A DNA stretch of 64,000 nucleotides from NCBI GenBank assembly GCA_963780825.1, contig CAWADL010000003.1:248001-312000 (forward strand), given 5' to 3'. A model generated the notes under the pieces. The model ran no database searches. It was not told the DNA's origin and saw only the letters and a program-made list of their open reading frames with translations. This DNA is from Roseiarcus sp963780825 (lineage in GTDB: Bacteria > Pseudomonadota > Alphaproteobacteria > Rhizobiales > Beijerinckiaceae). Position 1 is the first letter of the stretch, and every line of letters starts with the position of its first letter. The position numbers were made by a program, and so were the translations under genes. Of this stretch, positions 17,657 to 26,020 are shown in pieces.

Positions 17657-17681
17657 AACGCCATGATCCGCCTCAAGTTCC
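17657..17681 (-). promoter_or_regulatory. EcfG-type (general stress response) promoter for the 28-residue peptide
   Basis: On the minus strand the site reads GGAAC, 16 bases, CGTT, the exact consensus for EcfG sigma factors. The -10 element is 47 bases before the peptide start codon. Confidence 0.8.
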
Positions 17682-17822
17682 GCGACGCACCGCGGAAATC
17701 TCGCGGCCAGACAGAAACGATGTCCGCCCTACCCAACGCCGAGCGCTCCAATCAACGAGATCTTATGTTTGGAGGGAGTCGCGTTCAGCGATCGCAAGGC
17801 CTGGAAGCTCCGTCTGGATATG

Positions 17823-17848
17823 AAAAAGGCCACGCTCGCGCGTGGCCC
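17823..17848 (-). terminator. Rho-independent terminator after the BON gene
   Basis: On the minus strand GGCCACGC GCGA GCGTGGCC is followed directly by TTTTTC. It lies 46 bp downstream of the BON gene stop. Confidence 0.85.
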
Positions 17849-17893
17849 AATCAATCCTACCTGCGTCAGCCCGTAGCGACGCCAATTAGTGTA

Positions 17894-18163
17894 TCAGCTC
17901 TCTACTTTGATCATATTGGTAACCTGCAAAACGCCTGGCGCTTCAGAAGCTGTGCGCTCCGCAAGTTCGCGCTGAAGCTGCTGAGCCACTATACCGGTGA
18001 GGACCACATGGCCGTGCTTAACCTCAACCTTAACCTGATCATTGGGCACGCCTGAATGCCAGTGCAACGCGTTGAGCACCTCGGTTAGAATCTGTTCGTC
18101 GGTGCTGGCGTCTCCGAATGGATAGGGCAGTTGGCCCGTTTCTTTGTCCATCGCGTATCTCAT
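17894..18163 (-). CDS. BON-domain protein
   Basis: An 89-residue protein with one BON domain. The core runs from DEQILTEVLNALHWH through VKVEVKHGHVVLTGIV to APGVLQVTNMIKV, the usual alpha-beta pattern with the conserved glycine. BON domains bind phospholipids or envelope components and are often stress-induced. No signal peptide is visible from the chosen start. The ATG at 18163 is preceded by GGAGGAGGAA; an ATG nine bases upstream gives MEEE and is inside that site. An EcfG-type promoter lies about 50 bases upstream, divergent from that of glgX. Confidence 0.85.
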   Translation of the reverse strand: MRYAMDKETGQLPYPFGDASTDEQILTEVLNALHWHSGVPNDQVKVEVKHGHVVLTGIVAQQLQRELAERTASEAPGVLQVTNMIKVES

Positions 18164-18212
18164 TTCCTCCTCCATCGGCACAATCGTGGCTAACCCACGG
18201 GGATGCGAATGA

Positions 18213-18238
18213 AACGCAGCAGCGCCCAAAAACGTTCC
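18213..18238 (-). promoter_or_regulatory. EcfG-type promoter for the BON gene
   Basis: On the minus strand the site reads GGAAC, 17 bases, CGTT. It ends 50 bases before the BON gene start and is back to back with the glgX promoter, 20 bp away. Confidence 0.7.
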
Positions 18239-18257
18239 AGAAGCGCCAGAGCGGGTG

Positions 18258-18282
18258 GGGAACTCACGCGATAGATATGCGT
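18258..18282 (+). promoter_or_regulatory. EcfG-type promoter for glgX
   Basis: GGAAC (18258-18262), 16 bases, CGTT (18279-18282), an exact match to the consensus. The -10 element lies 45 bases before the glgX ATG. Confidence 0.8.
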
Positions 18283-18327
18283 TTATCGCCGCGCGTTCGC
18301 GTGCGATTGAAAAAGTTCGGGGGTTTT

Positions 18328-20415
18328 ATGCTGAATATCAAGAAGTCGGGCCGCGAGGTGAAGGCCGGCGACCCGGCGACGATCGGGGCGACTTACGATG
18401 GTGGCGGAGTCAATTTTGCGCTTTTTTCCGCCTACGCGGACCGCGTCGAACTCTGCCTTTTCGACGGTCGAGGCCGGGAGACCGACCGCATTGAGCTTCC
18501 CGAATACACCAACGAGATTTGGCACGGATACGTGCCCGGGCTGAGGCCAGGAACGCGTTACGGTTATCGCGTGCACGGCGCTTTCAATCCCGAGGCGGGG
18601 CATCGGTTCAATCCGAATAAATTGTTGATCGACCCCTACGCCAAGCTCATCGAGGGCAACATCCGCTGGGGCCAACCGACCTACGGATACAAGTTCGAGG
18701 ACGAAGCCGGCGACCTCTCGTTTGACGAGACCGATAGCGCGCCGCACATGCCGAAATGCGTGGTGGTTGATCCAAAGCGCTTCCATGGCGAGCGCGCGCC
18801 CCGCCCGAATGTTCCCCGCAGCCAAACCATTTTCTACGAAACCCATGTACGCGGCTTCACCAAACTGCATCCCGGCGTGCCCGAGGCGCTGCGCGGCACT
18901 TTTGAAGGTCTGGCGACGAAAGAGGTTATCGACCACATCAAAAGCCTAGGAGTCACCTCCGTCGAACTGTTGCCGATCCATTGGTTTCCCGACGACGACC
19001 ATCTCCTGAAAAAGGGCCTTCACAATTACTGGGGCTACAACTCACTCGGCTTCTTCGCGCCGATGTCTCGCTACCTCGGCCCCAGGGGTTTGATTGGGCT
19101 TCGCGATATGGTGCGAGCGTTCCACGACGCGGGGCTCGAGGTCATCCTCGATGTCGTCTACAATCATACGGCTGAAGGCAATGAGATGGGGCCGACGCTG
19201 TCCTTCAAGGGCATCGACAATTTTTCCTATTACCGCACCATGCCCAATGAAGCGCGGTTTTACATAAACGACACCGGCACCGGCAACACAGTCAACACCT
19301 CGCATCCCCGCGTCTTGCAGCTTGTGCTGGATTCGCTGCGATACTGGACGCGATCTCTGGAGGTAGACGGCTTCCGCTTCGACCTCGGCACCATCCTCGG
19401 CCGCGAACCCAACGGTTTTGATCAGCGCAGCGGCTTCTTCGATGCGGTGGGGCAGGACCCGACGCTGGCGCGCGTCAAACTGATCGGCGAGCCCTGGGAC
19501 ATTGGACCGGGTGGATATCAGGTTGGCGGATTTCCGCCGGGTTGGTCCGAATGGAACGACAAGTTCCGCGACGGCGTCCGCGACTATTGGCGCGGCGAAC
19601 ACAATATCACCAGGGAGTTGGCCTCCCGGGTGACGGGATCCGGCGATGTCTACGATTTGCGCGGCCGACGCCCGTGGTCGAGCGTCAATTTCGTCACCGC
19701 GCATGACGGCTTCACCCTGAACGACACCGTTTCGTACAACGAGCGCCACAACGAGGCCAATGGCGAGGACAATCGCGACGGGCATTCCGACAACCGCAGC
19801 TACAACCTCGGCGCCGAAGGCCCGACCGACGATGCCGGCATTCGCGCCGTGCGCGAGCGGCAGAAGCGCAATTTCTTGGCGACGCTGTTGCTGTCGCACG
19901 GCGCGCCGATGATCCTCGCTGGCGACGAATTCGGACGGACGCAGGGAGGCAACAATAACGCCTACGCTCAGGACAGCGACATTTCCTGGGTGAACTGGAA
20001 CATCGACGAAAACGGCCAGGCGCTGAACGAGTTCGCCCGCGAAGTGATTCAGCTGCGAACGACGCAGCCGCTATTTCGGCGTGAGAGCTTCCGGGACGGA
20101 ATGGTGGTGGAATGGCTCAATCCCGCCGGCGGGTTGCAAAGTGACGAAGCTTGGAATGACGCTGGCGCCACAACGATTGGACTGCGGCTGGCTCGGGAGG
20201 CCGCCGATGGCGCCGAGGTGTTCAAGGAAGCGCTCGTGCTGTTCAACGCCGTCGATGCGGAAACCGAATTCGTGCTGCCGCAAAGAGAGGGCGAGGCTTG
20301 GCGCATCATTATCGACACCGCGTCCAAGGACCGTGAGAATGGGCCGCCGATCGTTTCGACCCCGGAAAAAACAAGCTTGCGCCTTTTTCCCAGATCTCTG
20401 GCGGTATTAGCGTGA
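18328..20415 (+). CDS. glgX: Glycogen debranching enzyme GlgX
   Basis: GlgX hydrolyses alpha-1,6 branches of phosphorylase limit dextrin during glycogen breakdown. This 695-residue protein has an N-terminal CBM48 domain (about 15-110) and a GH13 barrel. Key motifs are DVVYNH (275-280), GFRFDL with the nucleophile Asp352, GEPW with the acid Glu388, and VTAHDGF with the third acid. Length fits GlgX. The ATG at 18328 follows GGGGG and begins the CBM48 region; the open frame upstream crosses the promoter and is not coding. An exact EcfG promoter upstream makes it a stress-response gene, pairing with glgA about 4 kb away. Confidence 0.95.
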   Translation: MLNIKKSGREVKAGDPATIGATYDGGGVNFALFSAYADRVELCLFDGRGRETDRIELPEYTNEIWHGYVPGLRPGTRYGYRVHGAFNPEAGHRFNPNKLLIDPYAKLIEGNIRWGQPTYGYKFEDEAGDLSFDETDSAPHMPKCVVVDPKRFHGERAPRPNVPRSQTIFYETHVRGFTKLHPGVPEALRGTFEGLATKEVIDHIKSLGVTSVELLPIHWFPDDDHLLKKGLHNYWGYNSLGFFAPMSRYLGPRGLIGLRDMVRAFHDAGLEVILDVVYNHTAEGNEMGPTLSFKGIDNFSYYRTMPNEARFYINDTGTGNTVNTSHPRVLQLVLDSLRYWTRSLEVDGFRFDLGTILGREPNGFDQRSGFFDAVGQDPTLARVKLIGEPWDIGPGGYQVGGFPPGWSEWNDKFRDGVRDYWRGEHNITRELASRVTGSGDVYDLRGRRPWSSVNFVTAHDGFTLNDTVSYNERHNEANGEDNRDGHSDNRSYNLGAEGPTDDAGIRAVRERQKRNFLATLLLSHGAPMILAGDEFGRTQGGNNNAYAQDSDISWVNWNIDENGQALNEFAREVIQLRTTQPLFRRESFRDGMVVEWLNPAGGLQSDEAWNDAGATTIGLRLAREAADGAEVFKEALVLFNAVDAETEFVLPQREGEAWRIIIDTASKDRENGPPIVSTPEKTSLRLFPRSLAVLA

Positions 20416-20576
20416 GCGAGTTCGCCTAGGGCTTCACGACAAAGTGACTAATGGAGGTCTCGGTCGCGGATGTTGCCTGCGGCTGCGCCTTCCGAAGAGA
20501 ATTTGATGGACAATATCCACGCTGCGCGTATCGGTTTTTAGGTGCTATCCTATCCGGCGAAAGCGAGGTTAAGTTT

Positions 20577-20930
20577 ATGGCGCGGGTGATGATTGTCGAC
20601 GATGAACCGCTTATCGCCATGTTGGCGGAGGGCTGGCTCGAAGATTTGGGCCATCAAGTCGTCGGCCCGGCGCATGATCTTCAAAGCGCGTTGCGATTGA
20701 CGACCGAGCCGATGGATGCCGCCATCCTCGACGTCAGCCTAGGCTCAGACAAGAGCTACCAGGTCGCTCGCCTGCTTCGCGAACGCAATATCCCCGTAGC
20801 GTTCGCGACGGGGCACGCGCCGGAAGCCGTTGGCGACGAATTCGCCGGCGCGATGACCTTGGCGAAGCCTTTTAGCTTCGAGACCTTCAGCAATGTTTTG
20901 TCAGCGATGATTGCCGGCCGCGCGGCCTGA
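20577..20930 (+). CDS. Single-domain response regulator (FAT GUY-like receiver)
   Basis: A stand-alone 117-residue receiver domain. Asp8/Asp9, phosphoacceptor Asp52 (AILDVSLG) and Lys97 (LAKPF) are all present. PVAFATGHA (73-81) matches the FATG-type motif of the FAT GUY receiver class, which in other alphaproteobacteria (for example SdrG of Sphingomonas) feeds into the general stress response. Here it lies directly beside phyR, convergent to it. It has no output domain, so it probably acts by binding or exchanging phosphate. The ATG at 20577 follows GCGAGGTT; no EcfG promoter is visible. Confidence 0.88.
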   Translation: MARVMIVDDEPLIAMLAEGWLEDLGHQVVGPAHDLQSALRLTTEPMDAAILDVSLGSDKSYQVARLLRERNIPVAFATGHAPEAVGDEFAGAMTLAKPFSFETFSNVLSAMIAGRAA

Positions 20931-20938
20931 CCTAGCGC

Positions 20939-20996
20939 ATCGTCATCGGGCGGAGCGAAGCGACAGCGCAAGGCTTCGCTACGCACGCAATGACGG
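20939..20996. repeat. Degenerate palindrome related to family B
   Basis: ATCGTCATCGGGCGGAGCGAAGCG faces CTTCGCTACGCACGCAATGACG with only a short centre. It sits between the convergent receiver gene and phyR and may serve as a terminator. Confidence 0.6.
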
Positions 20997-21005
20997 GCGG
21001 CGCCC

Positions 21006-21797
21006 TTATCCTTTCCGTCCCGACTTCCTGTCAAAAAACAGCGCTTGGCTGATCGTCGCTTTCACGGTTTCCGGCCGGAACGGCTTTGTCACCAGGAACG
21101 CGGGTTCGGGTTTTTCGCCGGTCAGCAGCCGCTCGGGAAACGCCGTAATGAAGATGACCGGCGCTTCGATGCTGGTCAGGATTTCGTTGACGGCGTCGAG
21201 CCCGGAGCTTCCGTCGGCGAGTTGGATGTCGGCGAGCACCAGCCCTGGGGTCCGCGCCTTCACCATCGCGACCGCCTCTTTGTGCGTCCGGGCGACGCCG
21301 GTGATCTCATGACCGAGTTCGCGCACCATACTTTCAATGTCGAGGGCAATGATCGGTTCGTCCTCGATGATCAGCACGCTGGTCGCCACCTGCTCGGCGA
21401 TTTCGCGACCGGCCGAGTCGAGCAGCTTGGTCACCTCGTCCGCGCCCGTCTCGAGAACCGACGCGACTTCATCGAGCGAAAAACCCTCGACTGTGCGCAG
21501 AAGGAACGCCTGCCGTGATAGCGGCGTTAACGCTTCCAAATTGCGTTGCAGGGCGTCGACGAGCCCGCCTGCCGGCATCGGCCGCTCGTTTCGATGCGTG
21601 GAGGACCAGAGCTTCACGAAGACGCGATAGAGACCGACCCGCGGATTTACGTCAGTGGGAAACGACTGGGGATCTTCGATCAGCGCCTCGAGCGTAGCCG
21701 CGACAAAGGCGTCGCCGCCGGGCTGCGAGCCTTCCAGCGCCCGCGCAAATCGACGCAGGTAAGGAAGGTGAGGAGCAATATTGCGGGCGATAGACAT
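21006..21797 (-). CDS. phyR: PhyR, anti-anti-sigma response regulator of the general stress response
   Basis: A 263-residue protein with a sigma-like domain (about 1-135, including TPLSRQAFLLRTVEGFSLDEVA) fused to a receiver (139-255). The receiver has Glu145/Asp146, phosphoacceptor Asp190 (VLADIQLADG) and Lys238 (TKPF). When phosphorylated, PhyR exposes the sigma-like domain, which sequesters NepR and frees EcfG. AGGAG lies seven bases before the ATG. It is transcribed divergently from nepR-ecfG, and an exact EcfG promoter reads into it from inside the shared intergenic region. Confidence 0.97.
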   Translation of the reverse strand: MSIARNIAPHLPYLRRFARALEGSQPGGDAFVAATLEALIEDPQSFPTDVNPRVGLYRVFVKLWSSTHRNERPMPAGGLVDALQRNLEALTPLSRQAFLLRTVEGFSLDEVASVLETGADEVTKLLDSAGREIAEQVATSVLIIEDEPIIALDIESMVRELGHEITGVARTHKEAVAMVKARTPGLVLADIQLADGSSGLDAVNEILTSIEAPVIFITAFPERLLTGEKPEPAFLVTKPFRPETVKATISQALFFDRKSGRKG

Positions 21798-21859
21798 GCT
21801 TTCTCCTGAAACGCTCGCGAATGTGCGGCGGCTAAAAAAACTCGCGAGCCGATCTTGGT

Positions 21860-21884
21860 AACGGGGAACCTCTTGTCGTGTTCC
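21860..21884 (-). promoter_or_regulatory. EcfG-type promoter for phyR
   Basis: On the minus strand the site reads GGAAC, 16 bases, CGTT, an exact consensus match. It is interlocked with the nepR promoter on the other strand (21865-21889), so the two share 20 bp. The -10 element is 63 bases before the phyR ATG. Confidence 0.8.
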
Positions 21885-21889
21885 GTGTT
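21865..21889 (+). promoter_or_regulatory. EcfG-type promoter for nepR-ecfG
   Basis: GGAAC (21865-21869), then 17 bases and GTT (21887-21889); with 16-base spacing the -10 element is TGTT, one mismatch to CGTT. It lies 72 bases before the nepR ATG and implies autoregulation by EcfG. Confidence 0.75.
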
Positions 21890-21960
21890 ATCAGCGTACT
21901 ACTTCGCGATTTCAAGATCGCGGCCGGTGAGCCGCGACCGTTTTGGGGATCCAGTGATCC

Positions 21961-22185
21961 ATGAGTGGAGCTTTTAGACAATCGAGCGCGAACGCGCCAG
22001 ATTCGTCGTCACTGGAAGACGAAGATGGTCAAGACGGGGGCGCGAACGTGAGCCCGCTGGTCGTCGATGCGGTCGGGAAAGCGCTGCAAGCGCATTTCCG
22101 GGCGATTTCTGACATGCCGCTACCGGACCGGCTGCTTGTTCTTCTTGCGGAGCTTGAAGCGCGTGAGCGTAATAGTGACAGCTGA
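21961..22185 (+). CDS. nepR: NepR anti-sigma factor
   Basis: A 74-residue protein. Its two short helices match NepR: VVDAVGKALQAHFRAISDMPLPDRLLVLLAELE, here spanning about 34-67, with disordered acidic ends. NepR binds EcfG under non-stress conditions and is titrated away by phosphorylated PhyR. The gene overlaps ecfG by up to 23 bases. Only a weak GGGG precedes the start, so NepR may be made at a low level. Confidence 0.93.
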   Translation: MSGAFRQSSANAPDSSSLEDEDGQDGGANVSPLVVDAVGKALQAHFRAISDMPLPDRLLVLLAELEARERNSDS

Positions 22186-22771
22186 AGCGAAGGCTACGGC
22201 AGTGAAGACGCCCCCGACGGCCGAAAGGTCGGCCGCGTTCCGCGATGGCCTGATCCGAGAGATGCGAGATCTGCGAGCATTCGCGGTTTCGCTCTCTGGA
22301 TCGTTCCATGTCGCCGACGATCTGCTTCAGGAGACGTTGCTGAAAGCGTGGAGTAACGCGGACAGCTTCATCCCAGGCACCAACCTGCGCGCCTGGCTCG
22401 TGACGATCCTTCGGAACACCTATTATTCTCAGTATCGAAAGCGCGGCCGCGAGGTTTCCGACACCGACGGCATCTATTCCAGCCGTCTGGCGACGCCGCC
22501 CAATCAGGAAGCGTCCGTCGACATGGCCGACTTTCAGGTGGCGTTATCAAAACTCGCACCTGAGCATCGCGACGTGTTGCTGATGGTCGGCGCTTCGGGC
22601 CTTTCCTATGAGGAAACCGCGGAAATTTGCGGTGTAGCGATCGGCACGATCAAGAGCCGGCTCAATCGCGCGCGCGCCAAGTTGGCCGATCTGCTTGGCA
22701 TCAAGGAAGCGTCGGACCTCGGGATGGGATCGGTTTCGGAGGCGGTCGTAAGGACCCAGTCAGCCGGCTAG
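22163..22771 (+). CDS. ecfG: EcfG-type sigma factor of the general stress response
   Basis: A two-domain ECF sigma factor of about 202 residues. Region 2 includes FHVADDLLQETLLKAW and the -10 recognition part through LRAWLVTILRN; region 4 includes LAPEHRDVLLMVGASGLSYEETAE and GTIKSRLNRARAKL. It directs transcription from GGAAC-N16-17-CGTT promoters, seven of which are seen nearby. The start is GTG: 22163 (with GGAG about ten bases upstream) or 22175. Either overlaps nepR, so translation is coupled. Confidence 0.94.
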   Translation: MSVIVTAEAKATAVKTPPTAERSAAFRDGLIREMRDLRAFAVSLSGSFHVADDLLQETLLKAWSNADSFIPGTNLRAWLVTILRNTYYSQYRKRGREVSDTDGIYSSRLATPPNQEASVDMADFQVALSKLAPEHRDVLLMVGASGLSYEETAEICGVAIGTIKSRLNRARAKLADLLGIKEASDLGMGSVSEAVVRTQSAG

Positions 22772-22775
22772 TCGG

Positions 22776-24359
22776 TTGGTCAAGCGCATCGGCTTCAACA
22801 CAGTCTGGGCCCGCCTGCTTGGGTTGATGACGCTGATCGTCGTTCCGGTCGCGATCGTCATCTTTATCCTTGCCTATTCGCTCTATAGCGCAGCGCTCTC
22901 AGAGCTTTCCGCAAGCCAGGCGAGCGAAGCGGCGGCGCGCGCGCGCATGGTTGGCGATTGGCTTGACGCCACAGGGCGCGCGCTATCGACCGAAGCCGCG
23001 GCGGCCGGAGTTGTCGCGCAAAGCCAATGCGGTGTGCTTGCGCAGAGCTTTCTCAGTCGCAATCCCGGCGTTATTGCTGTTCGCTTTCTTCAGGGAAGCG
23101 CAACAGACTGTTCCGCTGGGCCGACGAATGAGTTTGGCGATTTCGACGCCGGGGCAGCGGTTAATTCCGCCAATGCGGAAAGCTATCGGGCCGTCATTCT
23201 CGGTACGCGGGTTTATATCGTGTCGGCGCCAGCGCGGACCGCGGCGAGCGCGCTGCTCATAGACCCAGACTCTTTGCGACAGCAACTGAGAGCGAGCGAT
23301 GACTCCGTAGAAACACGAATCGCGCTGATCGATGCGTCCGGCGCAGACTTGGCAGTGGACCCTTCTTCCGCGAACCAGCGATGGCTGCCGAGCGCCATAC
23401 CAAAAAGTTTGGACAATCACTGGCGCGCCGACGACCGCATGGGCCGGGACTCGGCCTTCGCGATCGCGCCTGTCCCTGGCACAACGCTCAATCTGCTGAT
23501 GCGTTTCGACGACAAGCGTCGCTCGCAGGCCCGGCGTCAGCTGCTCGTGCTGAGCCTTGCGCAAGTCGCGATGCTCGGGCTCCTGGCGTTCTTCTACGCA
23601 GGGACAATTCGCCGCGACATCGTGCGCTGGATCGTCGGTCTGGACGCGGCGGCGCGTGCGCGCGGAAGCGACCCGGAAAGCCGAGCGAAGGCGCCCGTCG
23701 CCTACAATATGCCGACGGAGTTGCGCAGTGTCGCCGAGTCGTTCAACGCCATGGCTGACCATGTGGTTGAGCACGAGGCCGCGCTGAAAAGCTCGCTCGA
23801 CCAAAATCGCGTCCTGATGCTGGAGATGCATCATCGCATCAAGAACAGCCTGCAGGTCATCCAGAGCTATCTCGCCCTGATCCGCCGTTCCGCGCCGCGG
23901 GGCGAAGCCGCGGCGCTGACGCGCGTCGAGGCGCGCGTCGGCGTTATCGCGGTGGCCTATCGACTTGCGCTGACGCCCACAGGCATGCGTCCTATCTCCG
24001 TCAAGCCGTTCCTGGAGGAGATCTGCGGCGCGGCGGTCGCCTCGCTGCGCCGACCTCGCCAGCGCGTCGTCTACGCTATCGACTGGAATGGGACGCTGGT
24101 TGTCGATCGCGCTATTCCCTTGGGGCTGAGCCTGGTGGAAGCGCTCATCGTCGCCTTCGATGCGCCGGATGTGACCTATATCGGCGTGCTTCTGCAGGAA
24201 ACCGAGGACGGGTTCGTCCAGCTGAAGGTCGAATCCGATTCCGCGACCGGTGAGACATTACCTCCAGGCAAGGTCGTCGTCGGCTTGGCCAACCAGATTG
24301 GCGCGGCGCTTTTGCCCGTCGCTGAGCGGCAAGTCGCCGTGTGGCGGTTTGCGCCTTAA
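22776..24359 (+). CDS. HisKA_2-type sensor protein of the PhyR locus with degenerate ATPase domain
   Basis: A 527-residue membrane protein: a membrane helix (about 12-38), a periplasmic sensor region (39-245), a second helix (about 250-272), a HAMP-like linker and a HisKA_2 dimerisation domain with EMHHRIKNSLQ, where His353 is the likely phosphosite. The following ATPase domain keeps PLGLSLVEAL but lacks the N-box asparagine, and the DGxG loop is replaced by SDSATGE, so ATP binding is doubtful. It may serve as a PhyR phosphatase, as reported for PhyP of Sphingomonas, rather than a kinase. The start is TTG, four bases after the ecfG stop. Confidence 0.85.
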   Translation: MVKRIGFNTVWARLLGLMTLIVVPVAIVIFILAYSLYSAALSELSASQASEAAARARMVGDWLDATGRALSTEAAAAGVVAQSQCGVLAQSFLSRNPGVIAVRFLQGSATDCSAGPTNEFGDFDAGAAVNSANAESYRAVILGTRVYIVSAPARTAASALLIDPDSLRQQLRASDDSVETRIALIDASGADLAVDPSSANQRWLPSAIPKSLDNHWRADDRMGRDSAFAIAPVPGTTLNLLMRFDDKRRSQARRQLLVLSLAQVAMLGLLAFFYAGTIRRDIVRWIVGLDAAARARGSDPESRAKAPVAYNMPTELRSVAESFNAMADHVVEHEAALKSSLDQNRVLMLEMHHRIKNSLQVIQSYLALIRRSAPRGEAAALTRVEARVGVIAVAYRLALTPTGMRPISVKPFLEEICGAAVASLRRPRQRVVYAIDWNGTLVVDRAIPLGLSLVEALIVAFDAPDVTYIGVLLQETEDGFVQLKVESDSATGETLPPGKVVVGLANQIGAALLPVAERQVAVWRFAP

Positions 24360-24476
24360 TCGGGCGCCGCGCCCCCGTTTTAGGCAATACGCCGCATTTC
24401 TTTTACAATCATATTTTTGCCGTAAGGCAATTGTAAATCCTTTCGAATCTTCTTTGAAAGAACCGGGGCTTTAGCC

Positions 24477-24501
24477 GGAACATTGCTCTAATAGTCGCGT
24501 T
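24477..24501 (+). promoter_or_regulatory. EcfG-type promoter for glgA
   Basis: GGAAC (24477-24481), 16 bases, CGTT (24498-24501), an exact match. The -10 element is 35 bases before the glgA ATG. Confidence 0.8.
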
Positions 24502-24535
24502 TGTGTGTCGGCTTTCGGTCAGGGGTCGGACAGGC

Positions 24536-25990
24536 ATGGCGGCGCCGAATATAAGCGACGAAGATGTAGATGCGCCTCACGCGTGGGCGCCGAATATTCG
24601 AGTTTTGTTTGTCACGTCCGAGATGTGCGGGTATTTGAAGTCGGGCGGTTTGGGTGAGGTTTCCGCAACTCTGCCTCGTGCGTTGAACGGCCTTTGCGAC
24701 ATTCGCGTCATCATGCCCGCCTATCCGGCGGTGCGGCGCCAACATCAGCATATCGAGATCGTCAGAGAAATGCCGGCGGACGCCGGCCTGCCGGCATGGT
24801 CATTGGGACGTGGCGAAACCGAAGACGGGCTGACCGTTTATTTCGTGATCTGCGACGCGCTTTACGCGCGGGAAGGTTCGCCCTACGGCGCTGCAGGCGT
24901 CGACTTCGTTGACAACGATGTGCGCTTCGCGCGACTTTCGCTGGCTGCGGCGCAGATCGCGGAAGGCGTAGTTGATCCGAATTGGCGGCCGGACCTCGTG
25001 CACGTCAATGATTGGCCGTCCGCGCTGACGTCGGCCTATATGAGATGGCGCGGCGTCAATGTGCCATCGATACTCACCATACACAATTTGGCCTACCAGG
25101 GTTTGTTTGAACGTGATCGCATCGGCGCGCTCGACATTCCCGAACAGGCGATGTCCATCGAGGGCGTGGAATTCCACGGCCGTGTGTCGTTTCTGAAGGC
25201 TGGCATCTATTACGCCTCCGAGGTGACGACTGTCAGCGAGACTTACGCAAGGGAGATCACGACCTGGGAACACGGCTGCGGTCTGCATGGCTTGCTCCGT
25301 ACGCGAAGTGACCGCGGAGAGTTGACGGGCATCCTCAACGGCATCGACCCTGAATGGGAAACTTTCGCTCGGGAAGCGGATGGACCCGAATTCGTCCGCG
25401 ATTGGAAAGAGCGCAAGGCCAAAGAACTTCGACGCCTGTTTCAACTTGAGGACGCGGACGGTCCGCTATTTAGCGTCGTCTCCCGGCTCGTTCATCAGAA
25501 GGGCATCGATCTGTCGATTGAAGCGGCGGAGATGATTGTCGCAAACGGCGGCCAGCTTGTGGTTACAGGCCAAGGCGAGCCGGAAATTGAACATGCGGTG
25601 GAGGCGCTCGCGGATCGGCATCCCGGGCATGTCTCAGTGCGGATTGGCTTCGACGATGCTGAAGCCAGAGCGATGTATGAGGGAAGCGACTTCCTGCTCA
25701 TGCCGTCGCGGTTTGAACCTTGCGGGCTCGGCCAGATGTACGCGCAATCCCAGGCTTCTCTGCCGATAGCCTACCGCACCGGCGGCCTCGCCGATACGAT
25801 TGACGACGGCGGCACGGGCTTCCTGTTCGGAACGGCCAACGAGTTCGCACTCAAACGCGCGGTGGGCCGCGCGTTTCGCACGTATTGGTCAGGGCCGAAT
25901 TTCGGCGCGATGCGCTTGAAGGCGCTTTCGAAGCGGTTCAATTGGATGGGTTCGGCAAACAGATACCGCAAACTGTACGCCGCTGCCTGA
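24536..25990 (+). CDS. glgA: Glycogen synthase GlgA (GT5)
   Basis: GlgA transfers glucose from ADP-glucose to the growing alpha-1,4-glucan. The 484-residue protein begins with an unusual 20-residue acidic stretch, then RVLFVTSEM and the ADP-glucose-binding KSGGL (35-39). The C-terminal half has VVSRLVHQKGID, PSRFEPCGLGQMYAQ and YRTGGLADTI, the standard GT-B nucleotide-sugar site. The ATG at 24536 starts 35 bases after an exact EcfG promoter. Neither glgB nor glgC is present in the window, so this copy is separated from the usual glg operon and is tied to the stress response. Confidence 0.94.
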   Translation: MAAPNISDEDVDAPHAWAPNIRVLFVTSEMCGYLKSGGLGEVSATLPRALNGLCDIRVIMPAYPAVRRQHQHIEIVREMPADAGLPAWSLGRGETEDGLTVYFVICDALYAREGSPYGAAGVDFVDNDVRFARLSLAAAQIAEGVVDPNWRPDLVHVNDWPSALTSAYMRWRGVNVPSILTIHNLAYQGLFERDRIGALDIPEQAMSIEGVEFHGRVSFLKAGIYYASEVTTVSETYAREITTWEHGCGLHGLLRTRSDRGELTGILNGIDPEWETFAREADGPEFVRDWKERKAKELRRLFQLEDADGPLFSVVSRLVHQKGIDLSIEAAEMIVANGGQLVVTGQGEPEIEHAVEALADRHPGHVSVRIGFDDAEARAMYEGSDFLLMPSRFEPCGLGQMYAQSQASLPIAYRTGGLADTIDDGGTGFLFGTANEFALKRAVGRAFRTYWSGPNFGAMRLKALSKRFNWMGSANRYRKLYAAA

Positions 25991-26020
25991 AGAGTGTTGC
26001 CTTAAAAACGCAACGTCTCC

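Noticed and set aside
18118..18327. N-terminal extension of GlgX to 18118
   Set aside because: The extension covers the two divergent EcfG promoters and the start of the BON gene; homology and the ribosome binding site begin at 18328.
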